Positions 1-9,946 are shown, counted from the first letter of the stretch. The stretch: 20,122 nucleotides of DNA from Sphaeroforma arctica JP610 (GCF_001186125.1 NW_014039969.1:7904-28025); one strand, 5' to 3'. Notes: generated from the letters alone by a model not told the origin. Numbers and translations: made by a program.

Positions 1-165
1 ATCCATTGACCTACGCGTAATATGTTATCCATTGGCCTACGCGTAATATATTATCCATTACTCATGCGTAGTATATTATCCATTGACCTACACGTAGTAT
101 ATTATCCATTGACCTACGCGTAATATAATTATTCATTGACCTACGCGTAATATATTATCATTCCA
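1..165. repeat. 26-bp minisatellite with TACGCGTA core
   Basis: About six and a half head-to-tail copies of a 25-27 bp unit start at 1, 27, 53, 78 and onward. Most units contain the 8-bp palindrome TACGCGTA, flanked by ATCCATTGACC on the left and an AT-rich spacer (AATATATT) on the right. Copies differ by point changes (TACACGTA, CATGCGTA) and small indels. The array begins at the window edge, so its true length is unknown. Degenerate relatives may lie at 884-905 and 945-985. No coding role is visible. Confidence 0.95.
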
Positions 166-1965
166 AACTACAGCAGGAGAGGGCGCAGAGAAAAAGACAA
201 CGAAGGAATGGATGGTGTCAAGGGACGCCTGGCCAAACTCCAAGTAGGTGTACGTCTCTGCGCTCGAGATAGAGATGTAGTTGGGTTGTGTACAGACCTG
301 TTACTTGGTAAAATCTCTTAGTCCTATTTCTTGGTCCAGTCCCAGACAGTCTAATGTCGCACATTCTTGCACTATCATGCAAATCTATGTATCGACACTG
401 TTTTCGTTTGCGATCCTGTCCGTGCCTACTTTATTGGCCTAAACCCCTAAACCCCGCTAGGTTTTCTGAGTTCGAGAACCACTTGAATGTCTGAGTCTAT
501 GCTGCACTTGTGCACGTCTTGGTAGTTCACACAAACCTGTTCCACCCCGATACAAGAAGATCCAGCTGTTTCCCAACCAACTAACATCCATTCATTCAAT
601 CACGCATAACACACCACTTATCCCTTTGCAGGCACCCATTGCGACCTAGGCCTCTCCCCCACCTATGGCGTATAATCTGGTGATTTTTTTTGGATATTTT
701 TTGGATGGATTCACAGCCTACGTCTCCCTCCCCCCCCCTCCCCCTAAAATGTTTCAGAAATGGATCGACCTTCCCTAATTTAATATGTTTGCTGGGCAAT
801 TTTCTGTCATCATTGCACCTGCCGGGGCCATCTAAGGATTGAAACTCCATTGACCCTAATAAAACCACTATATAAGTAAATCGATTGACATCAGCGTAGG
901 GTTTTTCATTTAATTTAGCAAATGTGTATAGCCTTTTTATCCTTGCTACCCATGCGTGTATATTATTTCCTCATTGAAGCTACACTTGAGGCCGGTGGGT
1001 TCAATATACTCCAATCAGGGCGTGTTGAAGCCAGCACTACTATCGGCCGTTGCAGGTATACGGTAGTTGCTGGGTTCATATGTTAAATTGGCATTCTACG
1101 CCACTGTAAAGGCACTACTGCGGAGGCTGCTCTCTGGCATATCTATTAAAGAAATGATATTTAGGTAGATCATTTCGAAACACCCAGCACGTTTCTATGT
1201 CTCATAGTGGCAATTGAAGACTGAAAGACATACTTTGTATCCGTCAATTCGAGGCGTGGTGTTTTTCTAGTGACGTGGGTTTGATAGCAGAGTGCTATCT
1301 CACTTGAACGCGCTGAACATCGGTTGTTATATTCTGAAGCTTGCATAGTAGGTTGTATTTATTTGTTTATTCCTTAGCGAAGGTAATTGTCCTTCGACTG
1401 TGTCCGGATCAGTTGGTATTGGTTGGCGCCTATAGGTATCAGGGCTGTGTAGTTGATGTAGTAGGAACGGTACGTTGTTGTTCCTTGGAGGAATTCACAA
1501 CGATCTGTGTTCGCGTTCCCGTTACCCTGAGCTTCCGTGGGCTTTCTGAGAGATTACAGGAGTTGATGTATTTCTGAATACGCTAACAACGTTTTACGCC
1601 ATCAGTTCGAGAGTAATGCCACACAACGTCACGTCATCAACTCTGAGGCACCAGGTTTATCTTTCAATTCGGAGAGTTCATTCAACCCAGAACAGATGAG
1701 GGGTTCGGGCCACTAAGCTCACCAGGATGAAGTTCTCCGCACCCCATGTAAACAAATTATACATGTCAAATACCTCCATATTGGATATAATCATCACAAA
1801 ATGAATCAGATGGAGAAGAGATCTCTACTACTCAATCCTTGTCCACTTATAGTCTAGCAATTCCCCACTACTTTGCCGATTACCCTATGGATTCCTCTCG
1901 ACCTTTCTGACCTCAACTATCACTAGACATTCCTGGTTTACCCCCGCCAACTGTTTCAGGATCGA
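166..1965. other. Stretch without a recognisable gene
   Basis: I find no convincing coding region, RNA gene or transposon here. Open frames are short, lack family motifs and overlap one another. Visible items are a degenerate telomere-like run (CCTAAACCCCTAAACCCC) near 438-456, a C-rich tract at 727-745, and two weak echoes of the minisatellite motif near 884-905 and 945-985. Confidence 0.5.
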
Positions 1966-2075
1966 CCCACTACCTGTGCCCATGTGGAGCAGCATGATAT
2001 CTCGTGTTTAGAAAACCCTAAAACCCTAAAACCCTAAAACCCACTACCTGTGTCCATGTAGAGCGGCAGAATATT
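1966..2075. repeat. Direct repeat flanking a telomeric tract
   Basis: A block of about 36 bp starting CCCACTACCTGTG at 1966 recurs at 2040 with a few substitutions (…CATGTGGAGCAGCATGATAT against …CATGTAGAGCGGCAGAATAT). The telomeric tract sits between the copies, giving a 74-bp period. This could be a target duplication made when telomeric DNA was inserted, or an ordinary tandem duplication. Confidence 0.75.
2012..2042 (-). repeat. Interstitial telomeric repeat (CCCTAAAA)n
   Basis: Three and a half units of CCCTAAAA are read on the + strand, which is TTTTAGGG on the - strand. The period is exactly 8 bases. The G-rich strand points toward lower coordinates. The same octamer recurs at 10949-10996, so this is probably the host telomere sequence and not chance. 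Confidence 0.85.
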
Positions 2076-2339
2076 TTATGTCTCCCTGCATGTGTTTACA
2101 AGATATCAGTGTGTTTGAGGCGCTGGCTTTTGTCGCCCAACACATTAATAATACCCAAGGTCCAATACTACATTCCCGAGATGTCCTTGTTGCTATTTTG
2201 GAAGGTCCGTAGAGGTCGTGGACATCTTCGTCTCCGCCGTTTAAACCGGATGATACAAGAACATCTGAATTGTTCATTTTTGGGAGGTTTCCTCTTCTTC
2301 TAAATACATGTTCTGGCGACATACCTGCTGGTACTTAAC

Positions 2340-3095
2340 CAGGCACAATCATGAGCCTCTTCACCCAACCAGATCGTGCTAATTATCATGGACAATTGCG
2401 TCATCTTGACTATAAAGTTATGACAAACCGAGGTTTCCGGTTCGTACTCTTTTGCGTCGATGAGCATACCTGGCAAGCACGTTGCGTCCTTTTCGCCATA
2501 ATGAGAAAACAATTTACGATGTCTCAACTTTGCTCCAAAATCGACCTAAACACTTGATGGCATGGGTACATGCTTTCGTGACCAAGATAACCCTTTGTAA
2601 TTAATGAGTTCCTGTATAATATTGTGTGACTCAGAAGGTACCAAATAACATCATTGTACATCTGGAATTACCGCAGTAATTGGACAAGTTGAAAAGCTGG
2701 TTGATACGTTTCTTGAGTAATATCGACAGGGCTACCAATCCACCTGGGATTTGAAATCCTGGGAATTTATCCTTAATGTTAACTCCAGCATCAACTCGGG
2801 GACGAACATTGCATCCTACACCTTGATTACGGGTTGTACCTTTCATCATGCTTCCTTCAGGAGGCTTCAGTCCATCTTCAATCTATCTACGCAATCCGAC
2901 GAACATCGTGTACTTTTGATTCCGACTCTTACCACACTGGATTATGAAGTGCTGAGATATTTGGCCGCCCATGCTAACCGCCATTGTCATGATGCCCTCA
3001 TATTTGCTATCGGTCGAAAGATAATGTATCGACGAAAATTATATCTCCACTGCTATTCTCTGGGAAGACCCTGTTACTGTCACTTCTCGTGATCC
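2340..3095 (+). mobile_element. Worn integrase-like retroelement fossil
   Basis: Two stretches resemble parts of a retroviral-type (rve) integrase. The frame at 2351-2557 contains NRGFRFVLFCVDEHT, which resembles the second strand and catalytic region of rve cores (N-x-G-[YF]-[RK]-[FY]-[VI]-L-x-x-[VI]-D). Around 2682-2850 a segment with GQVEKLVDTFLE, followed by a W and later NSSIN, resembles the segment after the core where such proteins read VERxNxTL…W…YN. The source could be an LTR retroelement or a Polinton; I cannot separate these. It is heavily broken, with no ends or flanking repeats identified. The 2751-3092 frame has no other recognisable match. Confidence 0.4.
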
Positions 3096-4287
3096 ATGTG
3101 GACAAGGCACCTTAGGCGGAGATGAGATCGTTTCAAGACCGGGCCAGAGGACCAGGAACAGATAGTAAAATAGGTAATTGAATAAGATAGTATAAAATCC
3201 TATCCAACGTCATCACAATTTGGGGTCTAAGGGACCAAAACCATAAATACGCATATTTTCATATTACCCGCTGCTAAAGAAAACTTTTTCGCACAGGAAC
3301 GTAATAAATTAATACATCAGGCGCGCCGTTCGCGACGGCACTTCTGATTGAGTTCACTTTAATTCAGACTTAACAATCTTTATGTAAAGATATACTCGGT
3401 GTTGACTACACTGCTAAGTGACCGAACTGTTGTATTTATTACACTACGTTCTTTATAGGTATAGGGTATTATTTTTGTTTTACCACGATGAAGGGACATA
3501 CTACTACGCCGCTACCTGAGGTGGTCAAGAAATCAAAGCCTGTGATCGGCTGTTTAAATGGCTGCTTAGAATTCATCGACATCTTTCTTTGATGTGTGCT
3601 ATTAAGTGGAGAGACCTTTTTCCACTGATGAGCCGATACCCAATGATGAAGCTAAGGCAGTTCATGTTACGCTGGCCGACTAGCCTCTGAGGCTCAACAC
3701 TCGATCTCTACGATACATAAAGTCTAACAAAGTATTGAACGGATTCCTGACCGGGTTGGTCACTGGAGATGCTAGCATATGTTGCAAAAAGCTACGAAGA
3801 TTTGGCTACTTCGACTAAAACTTTGCAAACTTTGTCAATTTCCAACGGAGGGCGTCGACTCGACTCACGACAATGACACACTCTAGACGACGTCAGAGCA
3901 TGATCATTCTATGTAACAGATAGCACAACCAGCACAACCAAGGTGAGTACCCGACTCAGACATGGATAACACCAACTCACAATCAACCTAACAAAGGAGC
4001 TAACGATATGTAACAATTAAGCCCAGTGAACTCCAGCATTGGTCGCACAAAGCCTGTTCCTCGGGTAGCTTCATACGATTTTGTGCACACAACTCGCAGG
4101 GAGCATATGTTGAAACATACTCAAAGCCGGGCACACGAATTTCCGATACCCAATGAGATGCCGACAGCACTTTGTGGCTCTGGCAGTAATCAGGAGTCGA
4201 CAACAGTTCTTAAATTCCCTGGCAGACAGTATATAGAATCATAAAACGCTGCAAGCTAACAAAGCCTAAATATACATACATCACTGA
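3096..4287. other. Stretch without a recognisable gene
   Basis: No family motif is seen in any frame. Short open frames on both strands at 4000-4244 overlap each other. The stretch could include the worn leading end of the retroelement fossil that follows, but I could not find a matching terminal repeat on its other side. Confidence 0.4.
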
Positions 4288-5986
4288 ATGAAAATGCAAG
4301 TCTTTCATCTTTTCCAACGCATGATGCAGACGGAAGAGAAGGGATACATAAAGAATGCACGAGCATTACAGGGTCTTATCCGACCATCTGATAAAACTAT
4401 AAAAGGCATACTCAGCAACATCAGACAACCCGACACCAAAAGAATGGCCACCTAACCCACAAGGTAGTTATTATTTCAATAATTTGCATAAGACAAGACT
4501 ATATGCACCTGTCGTAGACTGGCACAAGAATGCGCGATCTCGTAGTTGGCGAATAGCCTTTACAAAATGAAAGTTTTCTAAGGCGCTAACAAACGTTATC
4601 GTAGAGAACGAACAAATTACAAACTATGTCGTTTGAGGAAGCAACTGTCCAATATTCGACGCACACCAAAAAGGAATCGTAGGATAATGCATATCGACAG
4701 GTGTTGGCATGCATGAAGTCGAAGCCTACCGAATCACTAGACACACAGATTTGCGATTTCGAACCAAAGGTAAAACTCATGAATATGCGCAAGTATGAGA
4801 ATTCGCTGCAGGTTCATTAATCTTATAGGTCAAGCTGCGGGTGCAGCGTACTATCGCGATATTCTTCGCATACATCCATATTGGCGAGACTACTCGTCCG
4901 AGAAGATGTGTGAAGTATTTGTGTGAGCATTGGCAAAGCGGAAGAAAATCGTCGGGAAAATATACCGCGACCATTGCAGATTCCAAATGGTCCACGTCCA
5001 CGTTCGTGCCGATGCGATCACGTGAGCTAACCCGCTTGCCGCGTCAGCGTCAAATTCTCGTGTTCGGTGCGGATCATGCGAGCAGATGCTTCCCCAGGAC
5101 CTTGGCATGTAAACCGCTGTCCCAGGCACTAGAACCCACCAGCCCATGCTAAAACCAAACGCACACAGTCTGGCGAGGCTCCTACACAACGTACATCTGC
5201 TACGGCACTTCGAAATGTGCGTCGCAGGTGCCAAGTAACAACTTCCGTCCTTGCGCTAACTGGGTGGACGGTGATCAAATACTAGTTCAAAGAGACGGGT
5301 GAGAATGAAGTGATATATATTCAACAATTGGTCGACGAGCCATACATGCATAGTAGATTGATAAACTCGGGTGTCTGACGTGAACAAGTGCGTGGTGTTT
5401 GGTACCAGCTAAGGATAGCTATATTTATTTCGCTAATAAGTTTTCCCGTACTTCTCGATTGGGTACAACACGCGTATCCAATACGGTACAGCAACCACCG
5501 AGTGTACGTTCGCGCTTATGAACATACCGGATAACATCGATATGGTATTGGATGTAGATATTATAAGTCACTTGTGATTTGGTCATACTGGTTTAGCATT
5601 TCATTTTTAAATATTAACCACAATATGAAACCGATCAATCCTGGAATGGCTCCACACCTGATCGAGCCAGATGATATCTCTGTCAGTCGTCAGCGACTGC
5701 GAGAATATCTTGGCACTAATGAGACTATATTGGGTGCGGATAGCTGTACATTATCAGATAATGATGTGTCTTTTCCGACACCACGAAGTAAGTTATTAGG
5801 CCTACGAAGACAGACACGTAATCTTGTATCGGAACACACGCAAAAATCACATGTATCAAAACAAGGTCACAAATGAACTAATGAGTTAGTGATCGAGCGT
5901 CGGACATCAACGTCGATTGTATGCCTTCCATTGCTGGTGTACCATCCTTTACACCGTAAGGAGAGCTCATCGATTTCCGTGCGTGT

Positions 5987-6286
5987 TTGGGCTCACAACA
6001 GGTTAACGCTCTCATCCCGGAAGATCATTACAGGCTACCTAATATCAACGAGATCACTAGCAGTTTAATAAGAAAGCGGTACAATACAAAATTTGATTTC
6101 TCGGTAGCATACCATCAATTGCCGTTACACGCTGACTTTAAGAATGTGTTTTTATTCACATGCAATAGCCAATATTGCTTGTTTATGTCATCACCATTTG
6201 GCTTGACAGCACTCACATCACAATTTCAGTGTCCGACTATTGATCTGATGGCGGGACTGGATGTACAATTTACGCCGACGGTCTAA
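5987..6286 (+). pseudogene. Reverse transcriptase remnant (Ty3-like)
   Basis: The open frame reads LIPEDHYRLPNINEI, then FDFSVAYHQLPLHADFKN, then SPFGL with a following FQ. These match the Ty3-type order: the palm segment …YPLPxIxE, the D-x-x-x-A-Y-H-Q motif (F/D here as FDFSVAYHQ), and the mPFGL motif before the catalytic YxDD. Only the N-terminal half of the enzyme is visible as one frame. It belongs to the fossil element that spans about 4288-7250. Confidence 0.75.
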
Positions 6287-6659
6287 TCATTGCAACTGTA
6301 GACTATGATAAACACATTGCTACTGTCCAAGAGGTCATTCGACGCTTAACGAAGAATAGCCTCAAATCTAATCAGAACATCATTTTGCTGCGAAAGAGGT
6401 ATTGGAACGATTTTTAATCGATTGACCACTATCAAGTTGTCCGTGGGATATTCCAACCGTACATATTAGGGTTGACGAATTTTCTTCACGAGCGCTTACT
6501 CAATTTTCACATAAAGTGGACCACTCCGGACTTTCTCTAAGCTTGTGCCAAAGGAATCGATCAGGCATCGTTGAAAACTGGGACACCAATTGCCATGGTA
6601 GATTAGATATAGGAAGCGATCGTGTCAGTAGTTCGTTTGTATTTTCCTGCTGACGGTGT

Positions 6660-6990
6660 GCCACTAGGCTTAGAAAACGAAGCTAGTAGTTTTGGCATTG
6701 GCGGAGCATTGTTTCAAATGATTAACAGCCAGAAATATTATTTGATAGTCTTCTCAAAGACACTCAACAAAGCAAACACATTCAACACCCTTGTATAAAA
6801 GAAACTATCGGCACTTGTAAATGCACTAGTACGCTTTCATGGTCATTTGATCGGACATCAATTTACCGTACACATAATTACAAATTGAATGTATGCTGCA
6901 ACGATGGAACCACATCATTGTAGAATTTATTTTCATAATCACATATGTATCAGGTAAATTGAACAACCTATCAGACATGTGGAGTCGTGT
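6660..6990 (+). pseudogene. RNase H remnant (Ty3-like)
   Basis: Motifs in order are ASSFGIGGALFQ (the strand after the first catalytic Asp in Ty3 RNase H, usually TDASxxGxGaxLxQ), then VFSKTLNKAN (like the usual FxSrxLnxAExNY), then from 6893 a frame with WNHIIVEFIFIITYVSGKLN followed by LSDMWSR, which corresponds to the 'YxxGkxNxxADxLSR' tail. The order and spacing fit the element's reverse transcriptase upstream. Confidence 0.65.
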
Positions 6991-7347
6991 TCATGAGGGT
7001 ATGGCGGGTATTAACTTCCCAGCTGTATTCTTTACATCTTGTTGGAAGTTGTGCCCTTGTTTCTTTGATGAAGTTTAAACTCATTTTGGACCCAAAGATG
7101 TCTGTCGATGCTTTTACATTTAGCAACAACGCCCAGCTTCCTCAGTACCGGTGTTGTATAACAAGAATGGGGCGGCGTTCAAGTTCTTTTACTAAGCTTT
7201 ACCCGGTTTTGAATACACCCACCAGTCATACACGCTCTGCAAGATAGTGCAAATGCCAAGATAGGATATATTGCTCAAAAATATATCGCTCGAAAATAGA
7301 CCGCCCATAAGTATCCGGAACGCTTTTAGATCGACGATTACCCAGGT

Positions 7348-8056
7348 ATGGGTGATTTGATTGTATGTGCATCGAAGAGCCTCAAGACGCCCAACAGCAC
7401 CATCACAACTGAGGCCAAATTACATGCCTTTGCAGTCAGACAAATGCCTAGGAAGAAGCAGAATCACAATATTCCTTGGGATATTCTGCGAATCGCAGCA
7501 GTCAATTACCCTAATGTTAATGCTTTAAAAAATACTTACGTGGCGGTTAAGAAGCCTCGGCCTAATGCAGAGCTCGTAGCAGCAACTCTTTTCTGGCCCG
7601 AAGAGGTTGGCTTACTTAGATCCGAGGAAATAACACAAGTCGAAGAGCTCCTGTCGAATTCTGTTATAGCACTGACGTGCGCACAAAGGACCAACGAGTG
7701 GTTTAAACTGAGACAACGTATGATCACCGGTACTTTGGGTCAGCATTTAGCTAAAAAGTGCTCAGAAGCAAGAAAGCTCTTGGCTCGTGGTAAGAGGCAG
7801 ATTGCAGCAGCCCTACCAGTAGTTGATAACTTTATAGATGGTCCAAGTCCTTGCCCGTATTAGTGATACACAAGATGGTAAAGGGCGTCAGATAGGAGAA
7901 GATGAGTTTGCTAGCATGGATGACGGTATTATTGGCGGTGACAACAACGATGATGATAGTGAGCACAGTGCGGATGAAGAAGCAGACAACGACTCTGACA
8001 ATGAAGAGAATAGAAGTGATGAAGATGACACGCTTACGACGAATACTTCTGCAGAT
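7348..8056 (+). pseudogene. Nuclease-transposon exon 1: YqaJ motif I and acidic linker
   Basis: The 171-residue frame starting at 7348 has about 110 unrecognised N-terminal residues. Residues ~112-135 follow, with QRTNEWFKLRQRMITGTLG, which matches the start of YqaJ/lambda-exonuclease-like nucleases (Q-x-s-x-e-W-f-x-x-R-x-x-r-I-T-g/a-s). That frame stops at 7861-7863. The next frame over, open from 7838, carries a very acidic tract at about 7900-8050 (runs of D, E, N and S) that probably continued the same protein, so one frameshift lies near 7840-7863. The exon probably ends at TCTGCAGAT before GTATGT at 8057. The 7348 ATG may not be the true start, since the frame runs upstream without a clear signal. 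Confidence 0.6.
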
Positions 8057-8144
8057 GTATGTTATCTGTAAGCATGTTGATTTGTGTGTTGCATTTTTAA
8101 AACTTTCCAAACTTTCATCAAAATACTTTTTAATATCACCATAG
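8057..8144 (+). other. Spliceosomal intron (88 nt)
   Basis: The donor GTATGT is at 8057-8062. A T-rich stretch is followed by acceptor CACCATAG ending at 8144. Splicing joins ...NTSAD to GPPSDSNLRK in phase 0 and leads directly into the nuclease core frame, while reading through the intron hits a stop at 8069-8071. An alternative donor, GTAAGC at 8068, would put the second exon out of frame. Confidence 0.7.
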
Positions 8145-8512
8145 GGACCTCCATCTGATAGCAACCTACGGAAGGTCGCTAGCAAAATCATCGACTCATC
8201 ATTTGGCCGACACTTTTCATCTGAGGCCATGAAGATTGGAACCAAGAACGAGTCGTTTATATTAGCCCTCTTATTCAAACAAAAGGTGATACAATCTATT
8301 TTTGATATTGGTTTGGTGCGGATGAAAATGTGTCCATGGATTGGAGTGTCGGCAGATGGTGTGGCAATATTATGTCCTCCGTCCGCACGACAATATACTG
8401 TTACGAGTAGCGTGGAGATCACAACTGTTGTCGCTCACGGCACAATCAATAAGCGCAGCGCGATTGCACGTAAATATGGTGTCTACTTCACATGCACTGT
8501 AGGGGACGACAA
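8145..8512 (+). pseudogene. Nuclease core exon, copy A
   Basis: It encodes the PD-(D/E)XK core. A helix region (FGRHFSSEAMKIGTKNE, with the E typical of YqaJ motif II) comes first, then IGLVRMKMCPWIGVSADG with the metal-binding Asp at 8355-8357, then SVEITTVV. The family expects E-x-K; here E is at 8415-8417, but the Lys position is Thr (ACA, 8421-8423), so this copy lacks the catalytic lysine. It keeps the usual G in PWxGxSxDG. The frame runs across the junction and ends at TGA 8517-8519. It is 95% identical to copy B (about 18 differences in 361 bp). Confidence 0.7.
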
Positions 8513-8873
8513 CATCTGATAGCGACCTACGGAAGGCCGCCCGCAAAACCATCGGCTCATCATTTGGCCGACACTTTTCATCTGATGCCATGAAGATTGG
8601 AACCAAGAACGAGTTGTTTATAGTAGCCCTCTTATTCAAACAGAAGGTGATACAATCCATTTTTGATATTGGTTTGGTGCGGATGAAAATGTGTCCATGG
8701 ATTGAAGTGTCGGCAGATGGTGTGGCAATATTGTGTCCTCCGTCCGCACGACAATATACTGTTACGAGTAGCGTGGAGATCAAAACTGTTGTTGCTCACG
8801 GCACAATCAATAAGCGCAGCGCGATTGCACGTAAATATGGTGTCTACTTCACATGCACTGTATAAGACGACAA
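8513..8873 (+). pseudogene. Nuclease core exon, copy B (tandem duplicate)
   Basis: This is the second copy of the core, with the same motif order: FGRHFSSDAMKIGTKNE, IGLVRMKMCPWIEVSADG with Asp at 8716-8718, and SVEIKTVV with Glu 8776-8778 and the catalytic-type Lys AAA at 8782-8784. It keeps the lysine that copy A lost, but has Glu (GAA, 8704-8706) where copy A has the conserved Gly. The copy is in the same frame as the downstream C-terminal part, with a TAA at 8863-8865 in between where copy A reads GGG. The 361-bp period shifts the frame by one relative to copy A, so a transcript cannot translate both in one pass. Confidence 0.7.
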
Positions 8874-9930
8874 ATGGTTTGATGCAGTAATGTATGCTTA
8901 TCGCGGTCAAGTAATACATCAGGCTATGGTTCTGAAACTCGAGTATGTGCTGCTTATGTTTGCAACGATGAACAGGATATTATATCAAGTTCTAATTAGA
9001 GTTCCAGAAGAAGTTATGTCTACATATTTCAAAACTCTAGACAAGTACAATAAGGTACTCGACTGGGCACATGATGGGAAGAGTTGTCCAGACTATTTCA
9101 TTGATTATGATATTTTAGTGAACTCACATCTACCTCTTAGGCGCGCGATTCATGAAAGGGTGAAAACAACGGGTGTATTTTATCCTCTCAATGATATTAA
9201 GTCTGGGATTGCTAAATTATATAGCATAATGAAGCCAGGCGTAGACAAAAGCACGCAATACACTCAAAGATTATATGTTCCTAACACACAGATGAACTTC
9301 CAGCAACGGTTAGTTGTTTTTGAGCAGATTTTTATCAATGCATTCACGGTAACTAGCAATGACGACAATGAGAACTGGAACCTTTAATCATTTAGAAAGA
9401 AATGTACAAAGGCACTACCATTAACTAAGTTTGTTGAACAGGTTTGTACAAGTTTATTAGGAAAGACAGCGATAGCACGAGAGCGGCATGAAGAGGGGGT
9501 GGTTGCTGCTGCCGATATGCGAGCATAGGAAGATGCTAGATTCATAATCAATAGTTTCAATAGCTATATAAGTGGGCCAGTTGTAAATATGAGTGGTGAG
9601 GAAGTTGCACAACGTATTGCAAGATTGGAGAACTACAGAATCTGTGAAAAATTCTGTAAGGATGATCGCCTTAATGCAATGCGGATTGACAGTGGTGCAC
9701 ATGAAATTGGCATGGTAGGTATTGAAGGCCCAGCAGCCACCAGAAAGCACGGTACTATTGATCGTAATCGCTACCAAAAATGCTGCGTTCAAGGGTGTAA
9801 AAATCTTACTGTGCAAATTTGCACACGTTGTCAAATGCGTTTGTGCGTCAAAGTTGTAAAAGGGAAACGGAGGACTTTCTTCGACCTATTTCACAACATA
9901 AATCATGATGGTAGCCTACAGCATTTTTGA
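8874..9930 (+). pseudogene. Nuclease C-terminus followed by piggyBac-like tail
   Basis: From 8874 the frame reads WFDAV…AYRGQVIHQAMVLKLEY, which fits the YqaJ end (yxxQVqxqmxvtg…). About 100 residues later comes IAKLYSIMKPGVDKSTQ, like the YNxxMgGVDxxDQ motif of piggyBac transposases, whose Asp is the third catalytic residue. It is followed by a W/F- and N-rich segment (FEQIFINAF). Near 9770-9900 there is a Cys-rich end (CCVQGC, CTRCQMRLC, then FFDLFH), like the C-terminal zinc-binding domain of piggyBac proteins. The frame is interrupted at 9385-9387 and 9526-9528 and closes with TGA at 9928. The first two catalytic Asp regions of piggyBac are not present. Confidence 0.55.
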
Positions 9931-9940
9931 AATATCAGTG

Positions 9941-9946
9941 AATAAA
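9941..9946 (+). promoter_or_regulatory. Poly(A) signal AATAAA
   Basis: A canonical AATAAA lies 11 bases after the TGA closing the nuclease-transposon gene. The position is as expected for its 3' end. Confidence 0.5.

Larger units (their letters stand above)
4288..7250 (+). mobile_element. Worn Ty3-like LTR retroelement fossil
   Basis: Order of parts on the + strand: possible gag remnants (about 4288-5150; weak, basic and helical-looking, no zinc knuckle seen); a protease tail near 5520-5575 (NIDMVLDVD, like the Ty3 protease end); reverse transcriptase at 5987-6286; RNase H-like sequence at about 6660-6990; and a short block near 7090-7160 resembling the post-RNase H block of the second Ty3-like fossil in this window. 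No integrase follows; at about 7250 the similarity stops, and a DNA transposon gene begins at 7348. Terminal repeats were not found. It is old and broken in many places, clearly more decayed than its relative on the right. Boundaries are approximate. Confidence 0.65.
7348..9946 (+). mobile_element. Degraded DNA transposon gene: YqaJ-like nuclease joined to piggyBac-like tail
   Basis: One transcription unit is inferred. Exon 1 (7348-8056) carries the first YqaJ motif and an acidic linker. An intron follows (8057-8144), then a nuclease-core exon present as two tandem copies (8145-8512 and 8513-8873), then a C-terminal part with nuclease end and piggyBac-like motifs (8874-9930), then AATAAA at 9941. 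The YqaJ family is a PD-(D/E)XK exonuclease fold. It is known to accompany some eukaryotic DNA transposons (ISL2EU/Harbinger-like), while the GVD and Cys-rich motifs at the end are piggyBac-like. The unit is broken by a frame change near 7840-7863, by the duplication (361 bp, not a multiple of three), and by stops at 8863, 9385 and 9526. I could not identify terminal inverted repeats or a TTAA pair. Confidence 0.65.

Noticed and set aside
1-165. CRISPR-like appearance of the 26-bp repeats
   Set aside because: Units are head to tail without unique spacers of constant length, in a eukaryotic context.
596-868. 90-codon - strand frame
   Set aside because: It crosses a C/G-rich low-complexity tract and shows no domain.
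1341-1577. 78-codon + strand frame
   Set aside because: It shows no domain, no splice or poly(A) context, and a length expected by chance.
3622-3660. CTGATGAG followed by a GATGAAGC, recalling a hammerhead ribozyme core
   Set aside because: The required GAAA(C) after stem II is absent and I could not form stems I and III.
4000-4244. Overlapping short frames on both strands, one with CELC…CDQC
   Set aside because: Two Cys pairs alone are weak, the - strand frame begins with TTG, no family is recognised, and the opposite strand is equally open.
8513-8873. Mutually exclusive exon pair (copies A and B)
   Set aside because: Copy B has no acceptor comparable to CACCATAG at 8144 and carries a stop; tandem duplication in a decaying gene is simpler, though RNA data could reopen it.
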